A stretch of DNA of 64,000 nt from Eublepharis macularius (lineage: Eukaryota > Chordata > Lepidosauria > Squamata > Eublepharidae), in the NCBI RefSeq assembly GCF_028583425.1, contig NC_072792.1:159036676-159100675 (forward strand), written 5' to 3'. The stretch's first letter is position 1. The number at the start of each line of letters is the position of its first letter. The notes beneath the pieces are model-generated. The model did not search any database, was not told where the DNA came from, and worked only from the letters and a program-made list of their open reading frames with translations. The translations under genes and the position numbers were made by a program. This document shows, piece by piece, positions 11,301 to 26,300 of this stretch.

Positions 11301-14300
11301 TCTGTCCCGACTTCTTGCTGTGAAGCATCAAGCAACTCTCCAGACCCACTTTATTTTCCTTCTGCTGCCTGTTTGTTAGTTTAGCAGTGGTTCGAATCTA
11401 TTCACAGGGCATCTTCTTCACGGTCCTTTGGAGATGTTGGCATTATAGACGACAGTTTGGGTCTGTCAGCTGCCACTACTCACCCAGTCAGCCTCCACCC
11501 CCATGCATGCACACACCCTTGCACCTGGGGATCATACCACACAGAAGTGGTTCCCATGGTGCTGGACAGGTACGGGAAGAAGACCAAGAACTATAGGGGT
11601 CCTGCAAACAATGTATTAGGATTTCTGTCTTCCTCCCTACTATCATGACACAGGATTTCCCCGCTGCTGTGGGGAAAGTTCATACATTGTAATGCCATTT
11701 GCAGCAGCAGCTGTGTGTTCTGTATATATTTCACACATATGTTAAATCAGGAAGGGCATTCTTGAGATGGCGACTTGCCTCACTGTCATTTAATGGTTTT
11801 CATTGCCTGGTTCTCCTGCCCCCCAATTGCCTCTGTTAACATTACACAATGGCTTTCTGCTTTTAAGATGTAGCTCACAGCATGGTATCATAGAATTGTC
11901 GAATACTTCCATTTTATCTTCAGAACAACTCTGTGAGGTAGGTTAGTCCAAGAGAGGGGCCTAGGTTCATCCAATGAGCTACGTGGCTGGACAGGATTAT
12001 GAACCCTGATGTTCTCCACCCTAGTTCAGCATTCTTACCTACACCACCACACAGGCTATTTCTCTCTCTGTGTTACATTGCTGTTGTGTTATGCTGTGTG
12101 GCTGAAACTAGCCCTAGACAGGGTACCCCATCCCCAGACTATTTCACGTGACACATATTGTTTAGCCATGTATCAATCATGCAGCAAGATCACAACTGTA
12201 ACTTCAGGCACCTGGTAAGCAACTACTTTTACCAATGGAGGATATAAAGAAGAGTGCCCCAAAGTTACTAGCAGTACAGAAAGACACACTTCCTCTTTCT
12301 GTCTTCTATGCATTCCCGAAAAAGTGGGGCAGATGCAAAGCAAGGGGTCTTTGCCTCCTTTCTCAGATGTTTTTTTACCCTTGATAGAAGATGGGTAGTC
12401 ACTGTGTGTGTATGTGGGGGTGAATAATAACTAAGGAAAGGACTAAGGTCTCTGTCTCTCCTCACTATCCAAGCTGTGTTGAAAAGTGCAGGAGGTGGGG
12501 AGGCAGACGGGATTGGCAGTTAGGTTCATCTGGCAGGCTGGGAAAGTGGTTGGCACAGGTCGGGAAAGTGGTTGGCACTTTCCCGACCTGTATAGATATT
12601 TTCAGAACTGCCTGCATTCTTGCATCATCTGACCGTTATTGCCATGCCAGATGGTCAAGGTTCAAAGTCTGTTTGGGGGAAGTCACTTGTGTATCAGATT
12701 TTTGGTTATGTGAAGATCTTGTTGCATAACAGGCTTTCTGGCTTATCTTCCACCCAGATGCCTAAATTACTGTAAAGGAAAAGTACAAAAGGAAATAGAA
12801 TGTTAAAAAGAAATGCAACAGAACATCTTTTTTTCCTGCTTCTCTGTTCTCACCGTGTCACTAGAATCTGTATAGAAGCATCAGTTGCAATTCAGCGGCA
12901 TTTGTTATTCACTCAGTAATACCTTGGTCACATGCAGTGTCATGGTAAACCAGAATCTGGCATAATATTCTGCCAGTGGCAGATCTGTGGAATGCCTGCA
13001 GTTGGCTCTGAGCTTGTAGTTGGCAGTGCCAGACCATCACTGGTGAAAGAAATGCAAAATAATTTCGATGTGTAAGTGTTGTGTTGCATGTGCTCTGCTC
13101 TTTAGTGAGAACTGTGACACTTGTGTTCAAAGCACAAACAGTTGTAATATACAGTTTTTAAAACATCAATTTCCTGTTCATTCTAATAACTGTGAAATTA
13201 TATTTTTAAAGGGCTCTGAAAACGACTACCAGCTGTGGGTGAATTCTGGGAAAGAAGATGCACCATATCCTCTCATTGGTAAGTACGCTTTCAGCCTTTT
13301 CTCTTTATACAGTCAACTGGCGTCTTTCAGTCATTAAAATAAATAGCGTATAGTTTGGTTTGTACATGTTTGGTTAAGATAATTCCTTCATCTAGCAGGA
13401 TCTATAACGATTTTTTTTAAAGTAGCTGGTCTTTCTGTTTTATATACATTGGCTTAGATCCACCAGAGTGTTTCTGTGGACAGAAGGATTTGCGCTCGCG
13501 AAACACAGCTTTCTTACCTCCTCCCTCCTACTGCAGCCAAAAGGCTGTGGCAGAAGGGAGGACTTGAGAAAGCCACTCTCTGCAGGCAGACATCTTCCCG
13601 TTTGTGGAAATGTTCTGGTGGATCCAACCCCTTGTCCCCAACAAGAAAAACAGTAACTAAATCTTCTGCTGAACTGAATGGCCTCATACAGTAGCTAACA
13701 GTGGAGTAATGATTTTATCTCTAATTCCTTTACAGTAATGATAGAGAAACGGCATATGGGCTACCGTCTCTTTTATCTCTGCACTGCCTGGATAAAAAAG
13801 TTTCTGGGACTATATTTTATATTTATTTGTCGAGGCAGTTCATTTTCTATCCTGCGCTTTCCCCAGGCCTTAGAGGAGGTGACAATAATTAAAAAGGGAA
13901 AAACTTGTATGAAAAGAAAATGCCCTATTAAATTGCAGTTCTTTCAGACCTGCTTAATCCTGGCTCTTGAAAGCCAGCCCAAAGGAGGAGATTTTACAAG
14001 GCTGGCAGAGAAGTGTGCAGGTTCAGAATCTGATGCATGGCGACAGGAGGAGAATCCCGTGGTTGTGAGGCAGCCATCAATGACACCTCCTCTGTTTGGT
14101 GCAGTTGCTTTTGAATGGCACAGTTAAAAGGGCGTTAGTTTAATTGTATAGAATTAACTGTCATAAGCACAAAAATACCCCTACTTGCCCCTACCCTCAT
14201 GTGCGGCTTTGGTTGTGCTGTACCACCTGATAGGAGTCCACAGAACAATGTACAACTTTTTGTCGATCATTGGACCATTTGGCTCAGTATTGTCCACTCT

Positions 14301-17300
14301 GACTCCCGGAGTCCGAGAAAGGTCTTCCCGATACCTGCTCCTTTTAGAACTGGAGATTCGGGATTGAACCTGGGACCTCCCATTTGTGTCCTGCCACAGC
14401 ACCACACCCCTTCCCTAACTATTTCCCAAAACAAAGATCAAATTATTAATGTTAAATGCTCTCTAGTTAAAACAGTCTGTATTGATAGAACTCTTTTTTA
14501 ATATCAAAAGAGGACTTGCCTTATTGAAGGATTACAATTTGGGGAGCTGTCATATCTCACCTATCTAAATGGTGTCCAAAAGAGCTTACAAGGGCAAAAT
14601 ATCTTTAAAAAACAGAAAACTGCTGTGTTAATCTGTTGCAGCAAAAATAAACAGGAGCCTTGTGGCACCCGAGTTTAAAATAAATAGAAGTATTGCTGAA
14701 AGAAACGGCTCTGCTTTCCCATTACATATAAGAGAATAAAACTTATTTGTAGTCACTAAAGTTCCCTTAGAAGCCAGTCAGTCCTCTCCAAGCTGAAGAA
14801 GGGAGACAGAAGAAGGGGGCCTACTTCTTTGGTTCCCTCAGCAGAACAGATCATCTATTTTTAGGCCCTAGCGGGTCAGGGCTGACTGAATCAATAGCTT
14901 GTTGGGGGCTGGAGATCTTGCATTCTATCTGTTTCTGGGCCCAATACCATTGCTCGTGCTAACCTTTAATGCCCAGTGCATTTGAGAGAATACCTGCACC
15001 TTTATGAACCAGTGAATAGCTTAAGATCTTCTGAGGTTGGTTCTCCTGAGAGTTTGAACACACAAAACTCTCTCAAACTAATTCAGGACATTAGTCTGTA
15101 TTGCTGAGTGTTGTTTACCTTGGCAGAAAAGTCTTTTCCCAAATCTGCCGCCCGAGATGCTCTAAGTGGAGATGTCAGGGCTTGAGCCTGAGACTTTCTG
15201 CAACTCAAGATGTCCCCAAAATAATGTAGTAGAGCTGGAAGGACAAATGGGGGCGATAAAGATGAGCAAGGGCACCTTTCCTATAAGGAAAGCCTGAAGA
15301 GTTTGAGACTTCTCACTTTAGAAAAAAGATGGTGGGAGAGGACATGATAGAGGTTTATAAAATTATGCATGGGATGGAGAAAAATTATAGAGAGAGCTTT
15401 TTCTCTTTCTGTTATAATACTAGTACTAGTATTATTCACCCAGTGAATAACAAAAGAAAATACTTCTTTGCACAGCAAGTAATTAAATGGTGGAATTCAT
15501 TGCCAGTTCACACAGAGATGGGCACGCGCATAGATGGCTTTAAAGGATGGTTAGACAGATTCATGGAAGAGAGGCCCATCAGTGATTACTAGCCATGGTA
15601 ACTAAAGGGAACCTTCATATACAGAGATAGTAAATCTCTGAGTAATAGCAGCAGGAGGCAACATCAGGGGGAAGGCCTTGTTTTTTCTTTCCAGTTTCTT
15701 GGGCCTGCGGGGCAACTGATTCGCTGCTGGGTAAAACAGGATACTGCTGGTTTGATCCAATAGGGCTCTGATGTGCAAAGCAGGTGTTCTCCTACTGAGC
15801 CACAAACACTCCCCATTTGTTGAACTACAGTGTTGAAAGCAGATGGAAGGGATTTTAGTTCACAGAGTGTCTTCTCCTGCAAGCGCAGATCATGATCTTC
15901 TTCTACTGAAACCGTATCACTACCATGAGAGCACGCTCAATATTCTCCCTAGGTCTTAAATCAAGACTGCCAAGATCCCTTTTTCCATCTCTGTTTGATT
16001 TTCAGTGGGAGTTGCACAGAAGGCAGATTGTGGCCCCTACTTCTTTAGCTTTGTTCCTTGCTGCCTTTACGCCCACAAACAGATTTCTGCTTTCATAGAT
16101 TCCAAATAAGTGTCAGATGATTAATGCTTTGCAGTATTTCACAGAGACAGACAGACAGAAACAGACCCAAGACAGAGCATGTTGGAATTCATTTGTTGGT
16201 TCTGATACTTCCTCTATCCTATCAAGGTTGCAAAATGCCTTGATTCTGGCCTGTGCATATTTGCTGTGATCTGAAATGCAATTGAACCGCAGGATCACAA
16301 GGCAGAGAGATTTGGTATTGAGATGAACTAACAAAAGCACAGGACGTGGAGAATTTGCAGTAAAGGCAGGAAATACTTTGCTGCTTTAGACCGAAAGGTC
16401 CAATTAATCCAGAACTCTGCTCTACAACACTGGGCAGCCCAATGCTTTGGAAGCTTCACGAAGCCGGGCTTAATGATGATAACGATTTCCTCTTCTCTAT
16501 ATATGGCATTCAGAGGTATACTTGTCTCTGAACATGGAGGTTTTGTTTAACTATAATGGCTAAAATAGCAAATTAATTTTCATACTGTTGCTGCATTTGT
16601 TGCTTGATGAGCCATAACATGAGTTATCTGGCCACTCCTGGTCGCCTCATTTGTAAGAAAAGAATTGGAAACAATTCAAAGGGTGATTAAGGGCTTAAAA
16701 AAGATTACATAGGAGGAAAGTAAATGGCAAGTTTGGCTTTCAGGAAGAAAGCTAGAGCGAAGGTTTGAGAACAAACTTTAAATATTGAAATAGCTAGAAG
16801 GTTGTTGTCTTGGATTAAAGAGCATGGCTTTTTCTGCTGAAGATTCTGCCAACTCTGGCTTGGGAAATTCCTGGAGATTTGGGGAAATACCTAGGGAGGG
16901 ACTTCTATTTCTCCTAGGCCGTATAGTATACCATTGAGTCGGACCTTCAAAGCAGCCATTTTCTCAAGGAGAACTGATCTCTGTCATCTGGAGATCAGTT
17001 ACACTGGGAGAACTCCATCTTCCACCTGGATGTTGACAACCCTATTTCTGCTATCTTGTATTCCTCCTCTTTCGCCCTTGCCTGACACGTTCCATATAGT
17101 CATCTGGTTCAGCCTAAGTACATTGTGAGCCTTTGCTGAAAATGGCCAGGCCAGGCTTGCCCCCAGCTCAAACAAACTGGCCATTTGGCACTACTAACTG
17201 AGTGGAAAAGTTTCGGGTGGGGGAGGGAGAATATGTGCCATTTTTTTCTTTTTGTTTCGTTCTTTTTAAAAAGGAGAAACCCACACTGAGGAACATTCTT

Positions 17301-20300
17301 GTTACGAAGGTCAGAGAAGGGGGGAAAGCACCTTTCGTCTAACATCCAGATGTTCTTTCACAGAGCAAAATCTGCAAACTTGGCTGTTGCTGTCGTTTTT
17401 TGCTTTTTTAGCATAGTGTGAAGTATAATAGAAGCCTCAAACTAACTTCAGTGATCTCACAGAGGAACTTGGAAAGACAGCTTTAGCTTGAGCTTGCTGT
17501 GGATCCATGTCTCCTTTTTGGACAGATACAAACTTCCAAACTGGATTGAGCCTCAGAGCAAACTGTTTGTGCTGTTTCCAGAAGATACTGGCTTTGCAGC
17601 GACAATACCTTGGCTCTTGTGGCAATCACAAAGCCCACCTCCCTCTTTGGCTGTCTAGAGTGGTGATTGGGTGCTCCTTGTGACAATGTGGTAGAAGTGG
17701 TCTGGCTGTGAGAGATTCTCCCCAGAGATACTTGTATGCAGCCCTGCGTTCTTTGGGGTGCTGTGGTAAAAGATTTCTTCCAGGCTTTTGAGTTTTGACA
17801 TGGTTTAAGTGCTTCTGGTTTGTTCTTAATAATATACCTCCACACAGCTGTCTTCCTGTGCTTAGCCCTGAATAGGTCCATCCCCCAGAGGAAGACATTA
17901 ACCTTAGAGGAAGCTTTTGCTCCATAGGGAACTATTACAGGTTGACTTTTCTGAGCTTGATCTCATTAGATCTCAAAAAGATAAGCAGGGTCAGCCTTGG
18001 TTAGTAATTGGATGGTAGATCTCCAGCGAAGACCAGGGTTGCAGAGGCAGGCAATGACAAACCACCCATTTGTCATTGCCATTTGGGGCCCAGATTGGCC
18101 TGTTGTGGAGCACGGGAGGACCCTCGGGACAGCACGATGGCATCACTATCGTCGTTGTGCCACCCTGGGAGGCCTGTTTCTGCGCCTTTCCCTCCACCGG
18201 CCATGTAAGGGGGGGGCTGAGGGTGAGAGTGGGAGATCCCCCACTACCACCAGGGGACTAGTAACTCTGCTATGACTTAAGGACATTTTTCTCCTCTCTT
18301 AGGGTTGCCAGCTCTAAATTGGGAAATTCCTGGAGATTTGGTGGTGAAGCCTGGGGAGAGAAGGGAGCTTATCAGGGATGTGATATCATAGAGTCCACTC
18401 TTCAAAGTTCCCATTTTCTCCAGGGTCTCTGTAGTCCAGAAATCAGTTATAATTCCAGAATTACAGGCCCCACCTATAGGTTGGCAGTCCTACCAGTGCT
18501 CCTTTATATTTCCTACAGACCCAAATGACTTTCTCCTTTATTCTGCCCCTGGGCTGCTGCCTTCCTTGGGCATGTGCTCTGCTCCCCACCTTCTCCTCCA
18601 GAGATAGGGTGTCTAGGGCTGTGAAACTGCTTTTCTTGCAAAGACTTGATGCAAGTTGTGCAGTTTAAAACAATACAGGGACAACAATAGAAAACATAAA
18701 ACCAACAGACAATAAAACTGGTTAGCAAAATTAGAAAACAATGCACTAAAACAGTAGCATGCATACAAAGTAACAGTGTAATACATACAAAATACTACTA
18801 GTAGTTGCTGTGGTAAATAATAATGGGCATGCATAACTCCCCCTGAAATCAGTTGGCCTGAAAAATGCTTTATTTTGCAGAGAGTGTACCCAGTGTATTT
18901 CAGTGTGGAAAATACTATCAATATGTACAGCCCATTAGAAATGTATAAGTCCTACTCCTCTTTCTTAGGAGTTTATATACTACAATCAGACAAAGAGGGG
19001 GAGAGGCTTAGAGAAAAGGTTAAATAGACTGAGTCTGAAACGGTGAGCATTTTTAGGAAGAAAAGTTAGAGGCTTATCAGAAGAAACAGGGTGCGAGGAT
19101 ACATCTGGCAGCTGACCAAGCGAGTGCAGGCTTAGTCAAGAAGGATAAATATATTCGTTCTGAGTTTTTTAAAAAGAGAATAAAGATCATTGCAACATCC
19201 CAAGGAAGTGCTCTGCCATTGCCCTGAATCTCTACTCAGCACAAATGAAATCCTCTTCCCCTTTCTTTGAGCAGGACATGAATATCCCTTTGGAATTAAA
19301 ATGAGCCACGTTCGGGACACTTTGCCTCAGAAACAAGGATCAAAGGACTGCGCCTGCCCTCTAGACCTTCAGGGGGCCTTCCTAGTGGAGCAGCTGCCCC
19401 GGGAGCTTCAGTGCCAGTTCATCCTCAAGCCAAGCCGCCTGGCCTCAGGCCATCAGCTGAACGGTAAGTCCCTCCCCTCACAGAAGCCTCCTTCAGAGAG
19501 CTATTTGCAGACTAGCTGTGTCGAAGCAAGCCAACATGCTCAGGAGAGCATACCAGACAAGAGACAGCTTTCTCAAGGTGGGGGGTATCTAGGAATTCTT
19601 TTCTTATTAGGGACAAGACTTAGATACAAACATGTCTAAGCCAGTGAGAAAACAGGCCACATTTTTCTATTGTATAGTCTGTTACTTGTGAATGACTAGA
19701 GCTTTTGCTGTATTCCTGGTAGTAAGGGCAGACTGCGAAGGGCCCCGTTGTCCACTAGTCCGTTGGTTTTCAGAAACAAGTCTCATCTTGAGAGCCTGGT
19801 ATGAGTAACAAAAACGGAAAGAGCAAAACGGAAAGAGCGGGGGGGGGGGCCTTGATGTCTCTGACAGAGTGGATTTTGAAATGGCTGCCTTCAGGTAATT
19901 CTATCCATATTGAGTTGTAAGGCAAGGAACCCCTGTATGTCTGCCAGGGACACCTGAAGCTGTTTTATACTGAGTCGGACCACTGGTCCGTCTAGCTCAG
20001 TATTGGCTTTTCAGGGTTGGAGGAAGGTCTTTCCCAGCACCTGCTGCCGGAGACTGTTCAGCGGGAGATGCCATGGATTGAATCTGGAAACTTCTTCATG
20101 CAAAGTGGGAGCTCTGCCAGTGAGCCATGGGATCTCTATATGTTGCTCAAAATTGGATGTCTGCCATCACATGCATTTTGAAGTAGTGTATCTATAATAA
20201 GCATAGCTGCACTGGGGTTATAACTTCTAAGACCTCTTTCTATTCTTTCTACAGTTCCCCACTGTACAGCCCACCCTCACTTATCTGCTCATTTCATAAT

Positions 20301-23300
20301 TTGCTATTTCTAAAGTGGCCCAGCCAATCTAATGGATGTTTTGCTTGCTAGCATCCAAAAATTTCTATCTTCACTGACCCACATTCTATAGTTTGGAAAG
20401 TGGAGTTGTCCAAGTCTTAGAACTTAGAGCCAAGCTACAAGTGACGAATCACACTTGCCTGGCAAGTGAACAGACTCATGTGTATTCCTCCCTATTCACT
20501 TGCACTCCACTTGATCAAATGGAGCGCAAGTGAATGGCAAGTGAACAGGGAGGAATATACGTGAGTCTGTTCACTTGCCAGGCAAGTGTGATTCGTCACT
20601 TGTAGCTTGGCCCTCTGTTCCATTTTAGACCCACTGTTGATCTCCATCTATTCGCTTATGAAGTCGACCAGAGTCTCAGCATTCGAAATCTACTCTTTGT
20701 ATTACGGCTTCTCTGACTCTCTTGTCTCCCTGTTGCATCCAAACTCTTCCCCTTCTTAGCCACATTAATGTAATACACAGTATACCTTAACTTTTCCATC
20801 ATCTTTAAAAAGACAACACCTGATAGCTATTTGAAAAATATAGATTCTCTTGCATTTGTTCGGGTATCCCTCCTTCAAACACTTACGTGACTACAGAAAC
20901 TACATGGTGCTACAGTATGAAGCATTGCTTAGGACATACTGCGTACTTTCCTTTTAATATTTTCTTTGAAACCATATGAAATTTTAGAATCTTAACTTCC
21001 AAGTATTTTACTGCAAATTATCATTTGTGAGAGGATTTAAGATCTAACAGAGAATTCTCACCTTTCCCTTTGGAAGCCATGGTAATTTAAATCTGTGGAA
21101 CAGGCTCAGTGAGGGGTCTGGGAACATTCAGTGCCGCAGCGCTGCTAAAACTAAATGGATGTGGAATCCTTCCCTCCTGCTTAGACACCCCAGGAGAGTA
21201 GCTCAGGCTTTCCCAGAATCTGGCGTGATAAGAGTTTTGCATAATATTTAGCGTGACAAATGGTTCCACAATAGGAATGTGTTGCTGCACAGACACACTA
21301 TGGCTGTGCTTTTTGCTTTTTTTTTGGTAAAGTCAACTGGTCGAGTCTCAACGTGGCTACAGAAAGACAACCAAACCATTTGGTGTCAAAGGCGCCTTGT
21401 CTTTTAGAGGGCTATTTTTCCACATGTTGATAGACACTGAAATGTCCACGATGTTTGTTTCTCAGCAAGGCCTTTTGTATCAATGCTGCTACCATTTCAT
21501 GCAGTATATTTTATTGCCCCGGACTGTCTGGCGTCCAAGTACTTATGTAACCATCTGTTACAAGGCAACAGAGTATAGTCAACTGGTCTCATCAAGCCTT
21601 GGTAACGGCGGGAATACTCCAGCGTTATTTTGTTTTTGTTTTAGAAGAACTTGGGCAGAAAAGACTCTGAAATTGCTAAATAAGCAAATGTTCTGTTTTC
21701 TTTTGAATAGTCAAGATATTTCTTAGTAGATTACAGCATGATGAGAAGAGGAATGTATTTTTAATACCATGCGTAGATTAATACACTGTTGTTGAAGTGC
21801 TGGTCCAGATGGCTTTCTTGGGGGATAATTCGATGCCTGTTTACGAAGAGGGATGTCCTGCTGAGTTCAATGGAACACTGAAGTAAGAGTACATAGGACA
21901 TTTGCTGCAGTCCCAAACTAGTGCCAGGAGCACATGATTCTACTCCTGTGTAATAGTTGAAAGGTAGCCTGATGGCCAGGGATGGCTCTGTCTCATGGTT
22001 GCCTTTTTTAAAAGATGGAGATGTGTCTGGTGCTGAAGGTGGGGGCATCTGTTACTGATATAACTAATTAAGAAAAGAGAACCAAAAAGCAAACATTTCA
22101 CATAGACCAAATCCATGTGTGCCACTTAAAGCAGTTTTCAGCCCAGCTATTAGTGTGCAAACCACAAAGACAGTTTTCAGTCTGCTGGTGTCTAGGTTTG
22201 CCATTTGCTCGCTCACAGTAGGCAAGCCCTCACCTTCAATCCCTCACCCTTGACGATTTGAGAAGCGGGAGAAAAATGGGGGAGGAATAGCATTGATAGT
22301 GATGCTCTAGAAATTTCCCCATCTCTGTGGTAAAGCATTTATCACTCGTGCATTAATATTGAAATCACAGCAAGAAACTCTTATTTTAAAGATTGTGTCC
22401 CACCTTTTGGTCAAATGTTCCTAAACACAACGCAGATTAAGTGCAACACAAAAACAAAAAACAAGACAAAATATTGACTCGGCAGGGCTTGGACTTGCAG
22501 CTTGAGGCAGAAGCTCAGATATTCTTCCTCTTACTTTTTTCTCCCTGGGCAACTGGAAGTTGACCACAGCGTTGTTCTGTCTGGCAGGGAGGGCAGAATC
22601 AAGGTCTCTGTGGCTGCTCCTTTCTCTGGCTGATGGCTGGAGACGGATTGGACTTTCCCAAGAGATGGTGCCCTTCTTGGGAACTAGGAGAACTAGTTCC
22701 CTTCTTGGGAACTAGGAGACTAACAGATGTGATTTGCCATTGCCTGCCTCTGCATAGTGACCCTGCTCTTCAGAGGTCTCCCATCAAATTACTAAACTAA
22801 TCCGACCCTGCTTAGCTTCTGAGATCTGATGAGACTGGGCTTGTTTGGCTATCCAGATCAGAGAAGGAGGCAGCTATTCCCGTTTGGCCATTAGACCAGA
22901 TGAGTTTAGGGGTGGTTGTAGTAGCAGCCTTGAGAAAGGACAAAACAAGTTACAAGTGTTGATAGAGGAAAAAATAATGGCTAGACAAGAAGGTTTGTCA
23001 CTGAAACCAGAGAGCTGAGGATTTCCAGGATGTGTCTGTAAAGTAGAGAATCCTGTCCTTGATGCCGGCGAGTCCTTGCCTCCTCTGTCATCTAGATGAA
23101 ACATCTGCAGTTCCCTCTGCTGGCAAGCTATCATAGCCACTCTTGTATGCCATTAAAGGTATTTGAATGGAATTGAATCATAGCCACTCAGAGTAAGCCT
23201 CCAACATAGTGCTGAAAAATTGTAGTACTCATTTAGATCTGAAAAAATAAGTGTATAGATCTCATGGTTCATGATGATGAATAAACACACACGCGCATGA

Positions 23301-26300
23301 ATTTCTTCCTGCATTTCAAAGCTCAGTAGTAAAATCTACCAGACTTCTGTTTTCATATAGCTGTGGTTTGTTTTCATTTTACATCATGGAATATTTTATG
23401 GAATGACTTTTCACCAGCCATTATAGGCTTTAAAGCAAAACACCGTTTGAATCAGAGGCTGCTGACCTTATTGCAAGCTTTTAGTGAAGAGTATTCCTCC
23501 CACTCCCAAGGTAAAAGTGAACTATGAGTGCATGCTGTGCCCCAAAAGCTGCTTTTTACATGCTGTGCACCAAAAGCTACTTTTTACATGCTGTGCCCAA
23601 AAAGCTACTTTTTACATGCTGTGCCCGAAAAGCTTGTTGGGTAATAGAACATGATTAATTAGTCCACTTGGATCCCACAGTCTCGGGGAATGGACTGCTT
23701 TGGGGAGGGAATGTGGGAAAGATCTGTGAATGTCAACACCTTTTGCTGGTGGGTGAAAGAAGCCAACCCAGCACTGACAGGATGGTGTAGCAGTGGGAAT
23801 GGCAGACTAGGATCAGTGTGACACAGGTTCGAATCCCCACTCTGCCTTGGAAGCTTGCTGAGTGACCATCCGCCAGTTACTTGCAGCCTAACTTTCCTCA
23901 CCAGGATGCTTGATATGAAGATAAATGGAAGAGGGGAGAACAATCTTGTAAGCCACTTTGGGTCCCCATTGGGGGAAAAGGCAGGGTATAAATGAAGTGA
24001 AGCGACTAAATAAATGGTCTCCAAATAGCATGTACCCAAGTTTATACTACCAGTCGTAAGCAGATACCCTGAACATGACTGCACTGCATTAAGAGCCTGT
24101 AGCTGATTGCTCTTCCAGTCTTTGCCTAGCATTTATCAAAACTCATTATTGATTCTGTGGGTAGATAAAGTATATTATTCTCTCATATCACCTGAGATAA
24201 TCTTTGCTCCACCTTACGTTCAAACTTTCGGATGTGTGGGGCATTTATTGAAGAAGGCACTAGACACTTAATTTCAGAGGTAGCAAATGGCTATGTGCCA
24301 CTGCATTTGCCACATGGTAAACACTAGGTTGTGCATTTATTTATTTATTTATTCACATTTGAATCTTGGCCTGCTTCCACTGGGTTCAGGATGGCATACG
24401 CTGGAGCGGCCCCGCTTTTATCTTCGCAATACCCCTGTGAGGTAAGTTAGATCAAGAGGAAGCAATTGGACCCAAGTCATCCACTGAATCTTCATGGGTG
24501 ATTGGAATCTGGATCTCCTAGGTCTCTCTAAGCACGCAACTGTGGGTTGGTAGCACAAATCTTTTCAGAAGCAAATATTCAACTTTCTTAAACTTGTGAT
24601 CTGGAGAGACTCTGAATAGGCTTTGTCTTTTGCTGGTTCTCTGTTACCTCTGCCCTGGAGACAGGTGTTCCTACCCGAGAAATGGAAACTTGTGTGTGTG
24701 TGTGTGAAAATAACATGAATCAGATTCCTCACAGAGGAAGGCTACAGATGCAAAGAGAGTCAGCACAGCAGCCTGGATTTTTCATAATCCCATCTGCACA
24801 GATAACAGGCTGTCTATCACTAAATGCAGTTTCTGGAAAGTCATCTTGAGCCCAAACATTTTCCTCTGAGCACGTACTGTTCGGAGGAGACAAAAATCAA
24901 GTCTGTGGCAGCCGTTTGTGTTCCTGAAACTTGCTTTCCCATTTCCAAAACCATAGCAACTACTGGAATAAGAAAAAAAAGTGGTCATACAAAGTACTTT
25001 TAAACTAATAAATTAAAAAAGCAACTTTTTCTTTCCTCAGAGTTAAGCCAAAAGCCATTTAAAAGGAAAAGATCCATTATCAACTGGGCCTTCTGGAGGG
25101 GTGCAGGCCCTCCACTGGACAATGCACCATCATCACCAACGTCTCCCTCATCAGGGAAGCTTTTTGGCCTTTCGCTCCCCACCATCTGCGAGAACGAGAA
25201 CCTGCCTAAACCAGTCTTGGTGAGTTCTGCAGGCTGAGAACTGAAAGTTGGGTTGACTCCTTTAACTCTGGAAGAATGGCAAAGAAGTTCTAGTATACCA
25301 TCAGAGGAAGTACCACAGAGTTGTGGTTTGAAAGAGTTGTTCCATCCCCTCCATCAATAGATGGATCCTGTAGGAATTAAGCAAGTTGCTTGGGGAAGGA
25401 ATATGTACTTTCACAAAAGCGTCAGTCTTAATTTATCTGTTCTCCGTATCTTAAATAGGTGTAATGTTAAATAATTAATGGGACTGTTTTTAAATTGGCT
25501 TTCCATGAAAAACATGCTCAAGGCAGCGTGTGGAAGGTAATAACCAAATACTATATAAGCATAAAATCAAATGTAAAACCTGGCTGCTGGGTCCTGGCTG
25601 CTGTGAATCACCAAGGTCCCATTGAGTTGGTAGTTAAGACGTTCCCAGAGCTGTAAAAGGTGGCCAAGGAGACCAAGAAGTACTACTCTAGGTTGATCCT
25701 CCAGCACCTTTGCTGCTGCTGCAAAACACCTCCCCACTGTAGGAAAGCAGAAACTGGAGGTGGGTAGGTGATAGTTTCCATCTAGTATAGCAGTGCCCTG
25801 GCCTGGAGCCCTGGTTCTGTGCTGCTGTTGATTTGGTTTGGTTTGGTTTGGCTTGATTTGATTTGTATTCCGCCCTCCCTGCACCAGCAGGCTCAGGGCG
25901 GAAGAGTAGAGTGATGGGGAAAACCCAGGGTAATAGGCATCACACAAACACGGCAACGTCATTTCCAGCACAAACCCAGAAGTTACATTGCCACAATGAC
26001 ATCACCTCCAGGTTCGTGCCAGAAGTGACGTTGCAGCTTTGGTATGTCTGTTAGCAATCCCAGCACCCACTGGTTGCAAGTGCTTGGCTGAGAGCCCTAC
26101 TTTCATCCCAGTTTCTATATACCCAGGGTGATCTGGGTCCCCAAGGCCTTAATGGCTCAGTGAATTGGTAGTTCAATATTAGTTGGTAATAGACCTCCTC
26201 TTCTTCCCACGGTTGCTGGGCCTACACATGCCGTGGAATGAGGCGAATAGAATGACTATACCATTTCGGATTGCCGGTTCCAGTTTTAGAAATTCCTGGA

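Larger units (their letters stand above)
8086..13211 (+). other. ARHGAP20: ARHGAP20 intron
   Basis: GT-AG intron of 5.1 kb. It contains a hAT element (8840-9704), a CR1 3' end (10302-10760), a SINE (11886-12052) and a perfect hairpin (12556-12590). Sequence outside these shows nothing recognisable. Confidence 0.8.
13279..19274 (+). other. ARHGAP20: ARHGAP20 intron
   Basis: GT-AG intron of 6.0 kb. It holds a foldback element (13451-13631), a SINE (14185-14410), a LINE-tail scrap (14619-14685), an L3/CR1-type LINE 3' part (15255-15770), two AGGGTTGCCA-type DNA elements (16847-17043 and 18301-18491) and a 5S SINE (17952-18066). Other stretches show nothing I can assign. Confidence 0.8.
19464..25040 (+). 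other. ARHGAP20: ARHGAP20 intron
   Basis: GT-AG intron of 5.6 kb. It holds SINEs (19951-20132, 22731-22861, 23781-24000, 24330-24550), a MITE (20427-20613), a short duplication at 22671-22719 and a 28-bp tandem repeat (23531-23634). The 20614-22670 stretch shows nothing recognisable. Confidence 0.8.

Noticed and set aside
17952..18066. Possible 5S rRNA gene (also at 971, 22731, 43500 and 44165)
   Set aside because: Only partial, mutated 5S sequence joined to SINE tails, with no intact 5S gene or T-run terminator.
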